In this document: positions 1 through 13,862 of the stretch, in pieces | How positions within the stretch are numbered: the first letter of the stretch is position 1 | Layout: every line of letters begins with the position of its first letter | Assembly (NCBI GenBank): GCA_014843695.1 | Contig: CM026390.1 | Location: 96,575,970-96,639,969, forward strand | Source: Archivesica marissinica | Taxonomy: Eukaryota; Mollusca; Bivalvia; Venerida; Vesicomyidae | Direction: 5' to 3' | DNA length: 64,000 nucleotides | Translations under genes and position numbers: made by a program | Notes under the pieces: model-generated | Database searches by the model: none | Told to the model about the DNA's origin: nothing | The model's input: the letters and a program-made list of their open reading frames with translations, nothing else

Positions 1-3000
1 TTGTTTATACAATACTAGCACTAGTCTGTGCTTGGAACAAGGTGTATACAGCAACATGGATATTACAACAACTTCGCAATTACAGCATGTTTGATGGTAG
101 AATGCTACCTATTTCCTAGTACATGCTTAGTTCTTGTTTATACAATACTAGCACTAGCCTGTGCTTGGAACAAGGGGCATAAAGCAACATGGATATTACA
201 ACAATTTGGATATTGCAGCATCTTCGATAGTAGAATGCTATCTATTTCTTGGTACATGCTTAGTGCTTGTTTATACATTACTAGCACTAGTCTGTGCTTG
301 GAACAAGGTGCATACAGCAACATGGATATGACAACAACTTCGCTATTACAGCATGTTTGATGGTAGAATGCTACCTATTTCTTGGTACATGCTTAGTGCT
401 TGTTTAGACAATACTAGCACTAACCTGTGCTTGGAACAAGGGGCATACAGCAACATGGATATTACAACAACTTCGCTATTGCAGCATCTTCGATAGTAGA
501 ATGCTACCTATTTCTTGGTACATGCTTAGTGCTTGTTTATACATTACTAGCACTAGTCTGTGCTTGGAACAAGGGGCATACAGCAACATGGATATTACAA
601 CAACTTCGCTATTACAGCATGGTAGAATGCTACCTATTTCTTGGTACATGCTTAGTGCTTGTTTATACATTACTAGCACTAGCCTGTGCTTGGAACAAGG
701 TGCATACAGCAACATGGATATTACAACAACTTCGCTATTACATGTTTGATGGTAGAATGCTACCTATTTCTTGGTACATGCTTAGTGCTTGTTTATACAA
801 TACTAGCACTAGCCTGTGCTTGGAACAAGGTGTATACAGCAACATGGATATTACAACAACTTCGCTATTACAGCATGGTAGAATGCTACCTATTTCTTGG
901 TACATGCTTAGTGCTTGTTTATACATTATTAGCACTAGTCTGTGCTTGGAACAAAGGGCATACAGCAACATGGATATTACAACAACTTCGCTAATACAGC
1001 ATCTTCAATAGTAGAATGCTACCTATTTCTTAGTACATGCTTAGTGCTTGTTTATGCATTACTAGCACTAGCCTGTGCTTGGAACAAGGTGCATACAGCA
1101 ACATGGATATTACAACAACTTCGCTATTACAGCATGGTAGAATGCTACCTATTTCTTGGTACATGCTTAGTGCTTCTTTATACATTATTAGCACTAGTCT
1201 GTGCTTGGAACAAAGGGCATACAGCAACATGGATATTACAACAACTTCGCTAATACAGCATCTTCGATAGTAGAATGCTACCTATTTCTTGGTACATGCT
1301 TAGTGCTTGTTTATACAATACTAGCACTAGCCTGTGCTTGGAACAAGAGGCATACAGCAACATGGATATGACAACAACTTCGCTATTACAGCATGTTTGA
1401 TGGTAGAATGCTACCTATTTCTTGGTACATGCTTAGTGCTTGTTTATACAATACTAGCACTAGCCTGTGCTTGGAACAAGGGGCATACAGCAACATGGAT
1501 ATTACAACAACTTCGCTATTACAGCATCTTCGATAGTAGAATGCTACCTATTTCTTGGTACATGCTTAGTGCTTGTTTATACAATACTAGCACTAGCCTG
1601 TGCTTGGAACAAGGGGCATACAGCAACATGGATATTACAACAACTTCGCTATTACAGCATGTTCGATAGTAGAATGCTACCTATTTCTTGGTACATGCTT
1701 AGTGCTTGTTTATACAATACTAGCACTAGCCTGTGCTTGGAACAAGGGGCATACAGCAACATGGATATTACAACAACTTCGCTATTACAGCATGTTTGAT
1801 AGTAGAATGCTACCTATTTCTTGGTACATGCTTAGTGCTTGTTTATACAATACTAGCACTAGCCTGTGCTTGGAACAAGGGGCATACAGCAACATGGATA
1901 TTACAACAACTTCGCTATTACAGCATGTTTGATAGTAGAATGCTACCTATTTCTTGGTACATGCTTAGTGCTTGTTTATACAATACTAGCACTAGCCTGT
2001 GCTTGGAACAAGGGGCATACAGCAACATGGATATTACAACAACTTCGCTATTACAGCATGTTTGATGGTAGAATGCTACCTATTTCTTGGTACATGCTTA
2101 GTGCTTGTTTATACAATACTAGCACTAGCCTGTGCTTGGAACAAGGGGCATACAGCAACATGGATATTACAACAACTTCGCTATTACAGCATGTTGATGG
2201 TAGAATGCTACCTATTTCTTGGTACATGCTTAGTGCTTGTTTATACAATACTAGCACTAGCCTGTGCTTGGAACAAGGGGCATACAGCAACATGGATATT
2301 ACAACTTCGCTATTACAGCATGTTTGATGTAGAATGCTACCTATTTCTTGGTACATGCTTAGTGCTTGTTTATACAATACTAGCACTAGCCTGTGCTTGG
2401 AACAAGGGGCATACAGCAACATGGATATTACAACAACTTCGCTATTACAGCATGTTTGATGGTAGAATGCTACCTATTTCTTGGTACATGCTTAGTGCTT
2501 GTTTATACAATACTAGCACTAGCCTGTGCTTGGAACAAGGTGCATACAGCAACATGGATATTACAACAACTTCGCTATTGCAGCATCTTCGATAGTAGAA
2601 TGCTACCTATTTCTTGGTACATGCTTAGTGCTTGTTTATACATTACTAGCACTAGCCTGTGCTTGGAACAAGGGGCATACAGCAACATGGATATTACAAC
2701 AACTTGGATATTGCAGCATCTTCGATAGTAGAATGCTACCTATTTCTTGGTACATGCTTAGTGCTTGTTTATACAATACTAGCACTAGCCTGTGCTTGGA
2801 ACAAGGGGCATACAGCAACATGGATATTACAACAACTTCGATATTGCAGCATCTTCGATAGTAGAATGCTACCTATTTCTTGGTACATGCTTAGTGCTTG
2901 TTTATACATTACTAGCACTAGTCTGTGCTTGGAACAAGGGGCATACAGCAACATGGATATTACAACAACTTCGCTATTACAGCATCTTCGATAGTAGAAT

Positions 3001-6000
3001 GCTACCTATTTCTTGGTACATGCTTAGTGCTTGTTTATACAATACTAGCACTAGCCTGTGCTTGGAACAAGGGGCATACAGCAACATGGATATTACAACT
3101 TCGCTATTACAGCATGTTTGATGGTAGAATGCTACCTATTTCTTGGTACATGCTTAGTGCTTGTTTATACAATACTAGCACTAGCCTGTGCTTGGAACAA
3201 GGGGCATACAGCAACATGGATATTACAACTTCGCTATTACAGCATGTTTGATGGTAGAATGCTACCTATTTCTTGGTACATGCTTAGTGCTTGTTTATAC
3301 AATACTAGCACTAGCCTGTGCTTGGAACAAGGGGCATACAGCAACATGGATATTACAACAACTTCGCTATTACAGCATGTTTGATGGTAGAATGCTACCT
3401 ATTTCTTGGTACATGCTTAGTGCTTGTTTATACAATACTAGCACTAGCCTGTGCTTGGAACAAGGGGCATACAGCAACATGGATATTACAACAACTTCGC
3501 TATTACAGCATGTTTGATGGTAGAATGCTACCTATTTCTTGGTACATGCTTAGTGCTTGTTTATACAATACTAGCACTAGCCTGTGCTTGGAACAAGGGG
3601 CATACAGCAACATGGATATTACAACAACTTCGCTATTACAGCATCTTCGATAGTAGAATGCTACCTATTTCTTGGTACATGCTTAGTGCTTGTTTATACA
3701 ATACTAGCACTAGCCTGTGCTTGGAACAAGGGGCATACAGCAACATGGATATTACAACAACTTCGCTATTGCAGCATCTTCGATAGTAGAATGCTACCTA
3801 TTTCTTGGTACATGCTTAGTGCTTGTTTATACAATACTAGCACTAGTCTGTGCTTGGAACAAGGGTGATACAGCAACATGGATATTACAACAACTTGGAT
3901 ATTGCAGCATCTTCGATAGTAGAATGCTACCTATTTCTTGGTACATGCTTAGTGCTTGTTTATACAATACTAGCACTAGCCTGTGCTTGGAACAAGGTGC
4001 ATACAGCAACATGGATATTACAACAACTTCGCTATTGCAGCATCTTCGATAGTAGAATGCTATCTATTTCTTGGTACATGCTTAGTGCTTGTTTATACAA
4101 TACTAGCACTAGCCTGTGCTTGGAACAAGGGTGATACAGCAACATGGATATTACAACAACTTCGATATTGCAGCATCTTCGATAGTAGAATGCTACCTAT
4201 TTCTTGGTACATGCTTAGTGCTTGTTTATACAATACTAGCACTAGCCTGTGCTTGGAACAAGGTGCATACAGCAACATGGATATTACAACAACTTCGCTA
4301 TTGCAGCATCTTCGATAGTAGAATGCTACCTATTTCTTGGTACATGCTTAGTGCTTGTTTATACAATACTAGCACTAGCCTGTGCTTGGAACAAGGGGCA
4401 TACAGCAACATGGATATTACAACAACTTCGCTATTACAGCATGTTTGATGGTAGAATGCTACCTATTTCTTGGTACATGCTTAGTGCTTGTTTATACAAT
4501 ACTAGCACTAGTCTGTGCTTGGAACAAGGGGCATACAGCTACATGGATATTACAACAACTTCGCTAATACAGCATCTTCGATAGTAGAATAATACCTATT
4601 TCTTGGTACATGCTTAGTGCTTGTTTATACAATACTAGCACTAGTCTGTGCTTGGAACAAGGGGCATACAGCAACATGGATATTACAACAACTTCGCTAT
4701 TACAGCATGTTTGATGGTAGAATGCTACCTATTTCTTGGTACATGCTTAGTGCTTGTTTATACAATACTAGCACTAGCCTGTGCTTGGAACAAGGGGCAT
4801 ACAGCAACATGGATATTACAACAACTTCGATATTGCAGCATCTTCGATAGTAGAATGCTATCTATTTCTTGGTACATGCTTAGTGCTTGTTTATACAATA
4901 CTAGCACTAGCCTGTGCTTGGAACAAGGTGCATACAGCAACATGGATATTACAACAACTTCGCTATTACAGCATCTTCGATAGTAGAATGCTACCTATTT
5001 CTTGGTACATGCTTAGTGCTTGTTTATACAATACTAGCACTAGCCTGTGCTTGGAACAAGGGGCATACAGCAACATGGATATTACAACAACTTCGCTATT
5101 GCAGCATCTTCGATAGTAGAATGCTACCTATTTCTTGGTACATGCTTAGTGCTTGTTTATACAATACTAGCACTAGCCTGTGCTTGGAACAAGGGGCATA
5201 CAGCAACATGGATATTACAACAACTTCGCTATTACAGCATCTTCGATAGTAGAATGCTACCTATTTCTTGGTACATGCTTAGTGCTTGTTTATACAATAC
5301 TAGCACTAGCCTGTGCTTGGAACAAGGGGCATACAGCAACATGGATATTACAACAACTTCGCTATTACAGCATCTTCGATAGTAGAATGCTACCTATTTC
5401 TTGGTACATGCTTAGTGCTTGTTTATACAATACTAGCACTAGCCTGTGCTTGGAACAAGGGGCATACAGCAACATGGATATTACAACAACTTCGCTATTA
5501 CAGCATGTTTGATGGTAGAATGCTACCTATTTCTTGGTACATGCTTAGTGCTTGTTTATACAATACTAGCACTAGCCTGTGCTTGGAACAAGGGGCATAC
5601 AGCAACATGGATATTACAACAACTTCGCTATTACAGCATCTTCGATAGTAGAATGCTACCTATTTCTTGGTACATGCTTAGTGCTTGTTTATACAATACT
5701 AGCACTAGCCTGTGCTTGGAACAAGGGGCATACAGCAACATGGATATTACAACAACTTCGCTATTACAGCATCTTCGATAGTAGAATGCTACCTATTTCT
5801 TGGTACATGCTTAGTGCTTGTTTATACAATACTAGCACTAGCCTGTGCTTGGAACAAGGGGCATACAGCAACATGGATATTACAACAACTTCGCTATTAC
5901 AGCATGTTTGATGGTAGAATGCTACCTATTTCTTGGTACATGCTTAGTGCTTGTTTATACAATACTAGCACTAGCCTGTGCTTGGAACAAGGGGCATACA

Positions 6001-9000
6001 GCAACATGGATATTACAACAACTTGCTATTACAGCATCTTCGATAGTAGAATGCTACCTATTTCTTGGTACATGCTTAGTGCTTGTTTATACAATACTAG
6101 CACTAGCCTGTGCTTGGAACAAGGGGCATACAGCAACATGGATATTACAACAACTTCGCTATTACAGCATCTTCGATAGTAGAATGCTACCTATTTCTTG
6201 GTACATGCTTAGTGCTTGTTTATACAATACTAGCACTAGCCTGTGCTTGGAACAAGGGGCATACAGCAACATGGATATTACAACAACTTCGCTATTACAG
6301 CATTTGATAGTAGAATGCTACCTATTTCTTGGTACATGCTTAGTGCTTGTTTATACAATACTAGCACTAGCCTGTGCTTGGAACAAGGGGCATACAGCAA
6401 CATGGATATTACAACAACTTCGCTATTACAGCATGTTTGATGTAGAATGCTACCTATTTCTTGGTACATGCTTAGTGCTTGTTTATACAATACTAGCACT
6501 AGCCTGTGCTTGGAACAAGGGGCATACAGCAACATGGATATTACAACAACTTCGCTATTACAGCATCTTCGATAGTAGAATGCTACCTATTTCTTGGTAC
6601 ATGCTTAGTGCTTGTTTATACAATACTAGCACTAGCCTGTGCTTGGAACAAGGGGCATACAGCAACATGGATATTACAACAACTTCGCTATTACAGCATC
6701 TTCGATAGTAGAATGCTACCTATTTCTTGGTACATGCTTAGTGCTTGTTTATACAATACTAGCACTAGCCTGTGCTTGGAACAAGGGGCATACAGCAACA
6801 TGGATATTACAACAACTTCGCTATTACAGCATGTTTGATGTAGAATGCTACCTATTTCTTGGTACATGCTTAGTGCTTGTTTATACAATACTAGCACTAG
6901 CCTGTGCTTGGAACAAGGGCATACAGCAACATGGATATTACAACAACTTCGCTATTACAGCATTTTGATGGTAGAATGCTACCTATTTCTTGGTACATGC
7001 TTAGTGCTTGTTTATACAATACTAGCACTAGCCTGTGCTTGGAACAAGGGGCATACAGCAACATGGATATTACAACAACTTCGCTATTACAGCATCTTCG
7101 ATAGTAGAATGCTACCTATTTCTTGGTACATGCTTAGTGCTTGTTTATACAATACTAGCACTAGCCTGTGCTTGGAACAAGGGGCATACAGCAACATGGA
7201 TATTACAACAACTTCGCTATTACAGCATGTTTGATGGTAGAATGCTACCTATTTCTTGGTACATGCTTAGTGCTTGTTTATACAATACTAGCACTAGCCT
7301 GTGCTTGGAACAAGGGGCATACAGCAACATGGATATTACAACAACTTCGCTATTACAGCATGTTTGATGGTAGAATGCTACCTATTTCTTGGTACATGCT
7401 TAGTGCTTGTTTATACAATACTAGCACTAGCCTGTGCTTGGAACAAGGGGCATACAGCAACATGGATATTACAACAACTTCGCTATTACAGCATGTTCGA
7501 TAGTAGAATGCTACCTATTTCTTGGTACATGCTTAGTGCTTGTTTATACAATACTAGCACTAGCCTGTGCTTGGAACAAGGGGCATACAGCAACATGGAT
7601 ATTACAACAACTTCGCTATTACAGCATGTTTGATGGTAGAATGCTACCTATTTCTTGGTACATGCTTAGTGCTTGTTTATACAATACTAGCACTAGTCTG
7701 TGCTTGGAACAAGGGGCATACAGCAACATGGATATTACAACAACTTCGCTATTACAGCATCTTCGATAGTAGAATGCTACCTATTTCTTGGTACATGCTT
7801 AGTGCTTGTTTATACAATACTAGCACTAGCCTGTGCTTGGAACAAGGGGCATACAGCAACATGGATATTACAACAACTTCGATATTGCAGCATCTTCGAT
7901 AGTAGAATGCTACCTATTTCTTGGTACATGCTTAGTGCTTGTTTATACAATACTAGCACTAGCCTGTGCTTGGAACAAGGGGCATACAGCAACATGGATA
8001 TTACAACAACTTCGCTATTACAGCATCTTCGATAGTAGAATGCTACCTATTTCTTGGTACATGCTTAGTGCTTGTTTATACAATACTAGCACTAGCCTGT
8101 GCTTGGAACAAGGGGCATACAGCAACATGGATATTACAACAACTTCGCTATTACAGCATGTTTGATGGTAGAATGCTACCTATTTCTTGGTACATGCTTA
8201 GTGCTTGTTTATACAATACTAGCACTAGCCTGTGCTTGGAACAAGGGGCATACAGCAACATGGATATTACAACAACTTCGCTATTACAGCATCTTCGATA
8301 GTAGAATGCTACCTATTTCTTGGTACATGCTTAGTGCTTGTTTATACAATACTAGCACTAGCCTGTGCTTGGAACAAGGGGCATACAGCAACATGGATAT
8401 TACAACAACTTCGCTATTACAGCATCTTCGATAGTAGAATGCTACCTATTTCTTGGTACATGCTTAGTGCTTGTTTATACATTACTAGCACTAGCCTGTG
8501 CTTGGAACAAGGGGCATACAGCAACATGGATATTACAACAACTTCGCTATTACAGCATGTTTGATGGTAGAATGCTACCTATTTCTTGGTACATGCTTAG
8601 TGCTTGTTTATACAATACTAGCACTAGCCTGTGCTTGGAACAAGGGTGATACAGCAACATGGATATTACAACAACTTCGCTATTACAGCATGTTTGATGG
8701 TAGAATGCTACCTATTTCTTGTACATGCTTAGTGCTTTTTATCAACTAGCACTATCTGTGCTTGGAACAAGGGGCATACAGCAACATGGATATTACAACA
8801 ACTTCGCTATTACAGCATCTTCGATAGTAGAATGCTATCTATTTCTTGGTACATGCTTAGTGCTTGTTTATACAATACTAGCACTAGCCTGTGCTTGGAA
8901 CAAGGGGCATACAGCAACATGGATATTACAACAACTTCGCTATTACAGCATGTTTGATGGTAGAATGCTACCTATTTCTTGGTACATGCTTAGTGCTTGT

Positions 9001-11640
9001 TTATACAATACTAGCACTAGCCTGTGCTTGGAACAAGGGGCATACAGCAACATGGATATTACAACAACTTCGCTATTACAGCATGTTTGATGGTAGAATG
9101 CTACCTATTTCTTGGTACATGCTTAGTGCTTGTTTATACAATACTAGCACTAGCCTGTGCTTGGAACAAGGGGCATACAGCAACATGGATATTACAACAA
9201 CTTCGCTATTACAGCATGTTTGATGGTAGAATGCTACCTATTTCTTGGTACATGCTTAGTGCTTGTTTATACAATACTAGCACTAGCCTGTGCTTGGAAC
9301 AAGGGGCATACAGCAACATGGATATTACAACAACTTCGCTATTACAGCATGTTTGATGGTAGAATGCTACCTATTTCTTGGTACATGCTTAGTGCTTGTT
9401 TATACAATACTAGCACTAGCCTGTGCTTGGAACAAGGGGCATACAGCAACATGGATATTACAACAACTTCGCTATTACAGCATGTTTGATGGTAGAATGC
9501 TACCTATTTCTTGGTACATGCTTAGTGCTTGTTTATACAATACTAGCACTAGCCTGTGCTTGGAACAAGGGGCATACAGCAACATGGATATTACAACAAC
9601 TTCGCTATCAGCATCTTCGATAGTAGAATGCTACCTATTTCTTGGTACATGCTTAGTGCTTGTTTATACAATACTAGCACTAGCCTGTGCTTGGAACAAG
9701 GGGCATACAGCAACATGGATATTACAACAACTTCGCTATGCATCTTCGATAGTAGAATGCTACCTATTTCTTGGTACATGCTTAGTGCTTGTTTATACAA
9801 TACTAGCACTAGCCTGTGCTTGGAACAAGGGGCATACAGCAACATGGATATTACAACAACTTCGCTATTGCAGCATCTTCGATAGTAGAATGCTACCTAT
9901 TTCTTGGTACATGCTTAGTGCTTGTTTATACAATACTAGCACTAGCCTGTGCTTGGAACAAGGGGCATACAGCAACATGGATATTACAACAACTTCGCTA
10001 TTACAGCATGTTTGATGGTAGAATGCTACCTATTTCTTGGTACATGCTTAGTGCTTGTTTATACAATACTAGCACTAGCCTGTGCTTGGAACAAGGGGCA
10101 TACAGCAACATGGATATTACAACAACTTCGCTATTGCAGCATCTTCGATAGTAGAATGCTACCTATTTCTTGGTACATGCTTAGTGCTTGTTTATACAAT
10201 ACTAGCACTAGTCTGTGCTTGGAACAAGGTGCATACAGCAACATGGATATTACAACAACTTCGCTATTACAGCATGTTTGATGGTAGAATGCTACCTATT
10301 TCTTGGTACATGCTTAGTGCTTGTTTATACAATACTAGCACTAGCCTGTGCTTGGAACAAGGGGCATACAGCAACATGGATATTACAACAACTTCGCTAT
10401 TACAGCATGTTTGATGGTAGAATGCTACCTATTTCTTGGTACATGCTTAGTGCTTGTTTATACAATACTAGCACTAGTCTGTGCTTGGAACAAGGGGCAT
10501 ACAGCAACATGGATATTACAACAACTTCGCTATTACAGCATGTTTGATGGTAGAATGCTACCTATTTCTTGGTACATGCTTAGTGCTTGTTTATACAATA
10601 CTAGCACTAGCCTGTGCTTGGAACAAGGGGCATACAGCAACATGGATATTACAACAACTTCGCTATTACAGCATGTTTGATGGTAGAATGCTACCTATTT
10701 CTTGGTACATGCTTAGTGCTTGTTTATACAATACTAGCACTAGTCTGTGCTTGGAACAAGGGGCATACAGCAACATGGATATTACAACAACTTCGCTATT
10801 ACAGCATGTTTGATGGTAGAATGCTACCTATTTCTTGGTACATGCTTAGTGCTTGTTTATACAATACTAGCACTAGCCTGTGCTTGGAACAAGGGGCATA
10901 CAGCAACATGGATATTACAACAACTTCGCTATTACAGCATCTTCGATAGTAGAATGCTACCTATTTCTTGGTACATGCTTAGTGCTTGTTTATACAATAC
11001 TAGCACTAGCCTGTGCTTGGAACAAGGGGCATACAGCAACATGGATATTACAACAACTTCGCTATTACAGCATCTTCGATAGTAGAATGCTACCTATTTC
11101 TTGGTACATGCTTAGTGCTTGTTTATACAATACTAGCACTAGCCTGTGCTTGGAACAAGGGGCATACAGCAACATGGATATTACAACAACTTCGCTATTA
11201 CAGCATGTTTGATGGTAGAATGCTACCTATTTCTTGGTACATGCTTAGTGCTTGTTTATACAATACTAGCACTAGCCTGTGCTTGGAACAAGGGGCATAC
11301 AGCAACATGGATATTACAACAACTTCGCTATTACAGCATCTTTGATAGTAGAATGCTACCTATTTCTTGGTACATGCTTAGTGCTTGTTTATACAATACT
11401 AGCACTAGCCTGTGCTTGGAACAAGGGGCATACAGCAACATGGATATTACAACAACTTCGGTATTACAGCATCTTCGATAGTAGAATGCTACCTATTTCT
11501 TGGTACATGCTTAGTGCTTGTTTATACAATACTAGCACTAGTCTGTGCTTGGAACAAGGGTGATACAGCAACATGGATATTACAACAACTTCGCTATTGC
11601 AGCATCTTCGATAGTAGAATGCTACCTATTTCTTGGTACA
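1..11640. repeat. 133-bp satellite array, left block
   Basis: About 87 head-to-tail copies of a 133-bp AT-rich unit run from the window edge to the N gap. Recognisable landmarks in each unit are CTGTGCTTGGAACAAGG, CAGCAACATGGATATTAC and TGCTACCTATTTCTTGGTAC. Most units are nearly identical; the first 1.4 kb is more variable. Common variants are a 3-bp loss in the ACAACAACTT segment (130-bp units near 3050-3250), CTTCGATAGT versus GTTTGATGGT at one end, and GGTGAT replacing GGGCAT. The unit is not a multiple of three, so the many frames of about 110 codons are overlapping artefacts that stop after two and a half units. I see no coding, tRNA or promoter signal in the unit. The array continues to the left of the window. 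Confidence 0.97.
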
Positions 11641-12640
11641 NNNNNNNNNNNNNNNNNNNNNNNNNNNNNNNNNNNNNNNNNNNNNNNNNNNNNNNNNNNN
11701 NNNNNNNNNNNNNNNNNNNNNNNNNNNNNNNNNNNNNNNNNNNNNNNNNNNNNNNNNNNNNNNNNNNNNNNNNNNNNNNNNNNNNNNNNNNNNNNNNNNN
11801 NNNNNNNNNNNNNNNNNNNNNNNNNNNNNNNNNNNNNNNNNNNNNNNNNNNNNNNNNNNNNNNNNNNNNNNNNNNNNNNNNNNNNNNNNNNNNNNNNNNN
11901 NNNNNNNNNNNNNNNNNNNNNNNNNNNNNNNNNNNNNNNNNNNNNNNNNNNNNNNNNNNNNNNNNNNNNNNNNNNNNNNNNNNNNNNNNNNNNNNNNNNN
12001 NNNNNNNNNNNNNNNNNNNNNNNNNNNNNNNNNNNNNNNNNNNNNNNNNNNNNNNNNNNNNNNNNNNNNNNNNNNNNNNNNNNNNNNNNNNNNNNNNNNN
12101 NNNNNNNNNNNNNNNNNNNNNNNNNNNNNNNNNNNNNNNNNNNNNNNNNNNNNNNNNNNNNNNNNNNNNNNNNNNNNNNNNNNNNNNNNNNNNNNNNNNN
12201 NNNNNNNNNNNNNNNNNNNNNNNNNNNNNNNNNNNNNNNNNNNNNNNNNNNNNNNNNNNNNNNNNNNNNNNNNNNNNNNNNNNNNNNNNNNNNNNNNNNN
12301 NNNNNNNNNNNNNNNNNNNNNNNNNNNNNNNNNNNNNNNNNNNNNNNNNNNNNNNNNNNNNNNNNNNNNNNNNNNNNNNNNNNNNNNNNNNNNNNNNNNN
12401 NNNNNNNNNNNNNNNNNNNNNNNNNNNNNNNNNNNNNNNNNNNNNNNNNNNNNNNNNNNNNNNNNNNNNNNNNNNNNNNNNNNNNNNNNNNNNNNNNNNN
12501 NNNNNNNNNNNNNNNNNNNNNNNNNNNNNNNNNNNNNNNNNNNNNNNNNNNNNNNNNNNNNNNNNNNNNNNNNNNNNNNNNNNNNNNNNNNNNNNNNNNN
12601 NNNNNNNNNNNNNNNNNNNNNNNNNNNNNNNNNNNNNNNN
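11641..12640. other. assembly gap (1000 N)
   Basis: Exactly 1000 undetermined bases. The round size suggests a placeholder of unknown true length. The left edge is inside the 133-bp satellite and the right edge is unique sequence, so an unknown number of satellite units, or a missing WDR45B exon, may be hidden here. Confidence 0.97.
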
Positions 12641-12699
12641 AATAGTCATATCACTGGCAAAAAGTGCAGATCCTGATGAGACGGCTCGTCACGAGCCGG

Positions 12700-12970
12700 C
12701 TCATCTGGATCTACACTTTTTGTAAGCCTATTTAGAGGTCTGTGGTGTTGAAAGGGTTAAATAATTTACATGCAGATTTACCCTCCCATATAGCTTTGTG
12801 CATGTAATAGTGTAATTATTACCATTGCATCATTATAGCATGCATTATAGTTATATACCTCATATTGTCATGTTTACATGAGAGAAATCAATTAATTGAA
12901 TTGAAGTACTTAACCCTTTCAACACCACAGACCTCTAAATAGGCTTACAAAAAGTGTAGATCCAGATGAG
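12700..12970. mobile_element. MITE-like element with 61-bp inverted arms
   Basis: Positions 12700-12760 and 12910-12970 are reverse complements over about 61 bp, separated by about 150 bp of AT-rich DNA. The arms contain CTCATCTGGATCTACAC and the motif TGTTGAAAGGGTTAA. Just outside the left arm is a short palindrome (CGGCTCGTCACGAGCCG). The structure fits a fold-back or non-autonomous DNA transposon; no transposase is present and no target-site duplication was resolved. Confidence 0.7.
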
Positions 12971-13110
12971 ACGGATAAATGAACTTGTCCAAATGTGATT
13001 TTCTGATTCATTTATTGGTTTATGAATATCATGGACCAGTCCATGTGATTTACTTGGTATTGAATGGGTTAAATGTTACAATATTCAGCTAAGTAAAAAA
13101 AAAAAAAAAC

Positions 13111-13247
13111 AATATAAATAATGTAGATTTTGTTTTTGTAGAATATATCAATATAAATAATGTAGATTTTGTTTTTGTAGAATATATCAATATAAATAAT
13201 GTAGATTTTGTTTTTGTAGAATATATCAATATAAATAATGTAGATAT
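13111..13247. repeat. 39-bp tandem repeat, about 3.5 copies
   Basis: The motif AATATAAATAATGTAGAT recurs at 13111, 13150, 13189 and 13228, so the unit is 39 bp. It follows directly after a poly(A) run. Confidence 0.9.
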
Positions 13248-13862
13248 TTCACTTCATGATTTTTATATGATCATCATTATTCAGAGTTGTAATTCAAATT
13301 AGCAAATATATTTTATTTACCATTTAATATTAAATTCAAGTAAAATGCATAACATGAACATGTTTGACCATAATTCACTCACTGATAAATCAAACATTCC
13401 AATTATCACCAATCAAACAAGTATACCCTTTGATCTCCACTGCCCAATCAAGTGTAACAATTAATCACTCCAACATTAAACACAGTGATGATTAGCTCCA
13501 GTGTCAATCAGTGACCATCGTTCAGTGAATCAAGTAAATCTGGGCTTGGGTTGTGAGCTGGGGATCACCTTCTGCCAGTATTCACTAGCAAAATGGCAGA
13601 TTAAACATTGGTATAAAGACAACAGAAAATTAAAACACATTATATAATTATTTGCAACTGCAATGAAAAGGTGCTTAATAAAGACTAGGGCAATAAAGAT
13701 TTGTTCACATTTAAAATTGTAATTTTAATTGAAACAATTAAATAACAAATGGAAATTAGAAAAATCTTGAACGAAAACAGGATAGTAATAATGTTCTGTT
13801 TATTTCTTTAGAGGAAGACAACAAGGTAACAAAACAAGAACTAGGTTACATAATTATATGCA

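Larger units (their letters stand above)
12641..13862. other. non-satellite island between the two satellite blocks
   Basis: AT-rich sequence with no open frame or exon that I can recognise. It contains the inverted-repeat element and the 39-bp repeat listed separately, and a poly(A) run at about 13095-13109. I looked on the minus strand for the next WDR45B exon (the one expected to carry the PROPPIN FRRG-type motif) and did not find it. Confidence 0.6.

Noticed and set aside
1..11640. Dozens of overlapping frames of about 110 codons (MLGTRGIQQHGYYNN-type and reverse MLLYAPCSKHRLV-type)
   Set aside because: They recur every 133 bp, overlap one another, shift frame each unit and stop at the same relative position. 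This is satellite DNA, not a gene family.
11412..12725. Apparent frames of 350-440 codons across the gap
   Set aside because: They exist only because undetermined bases contain no stops.
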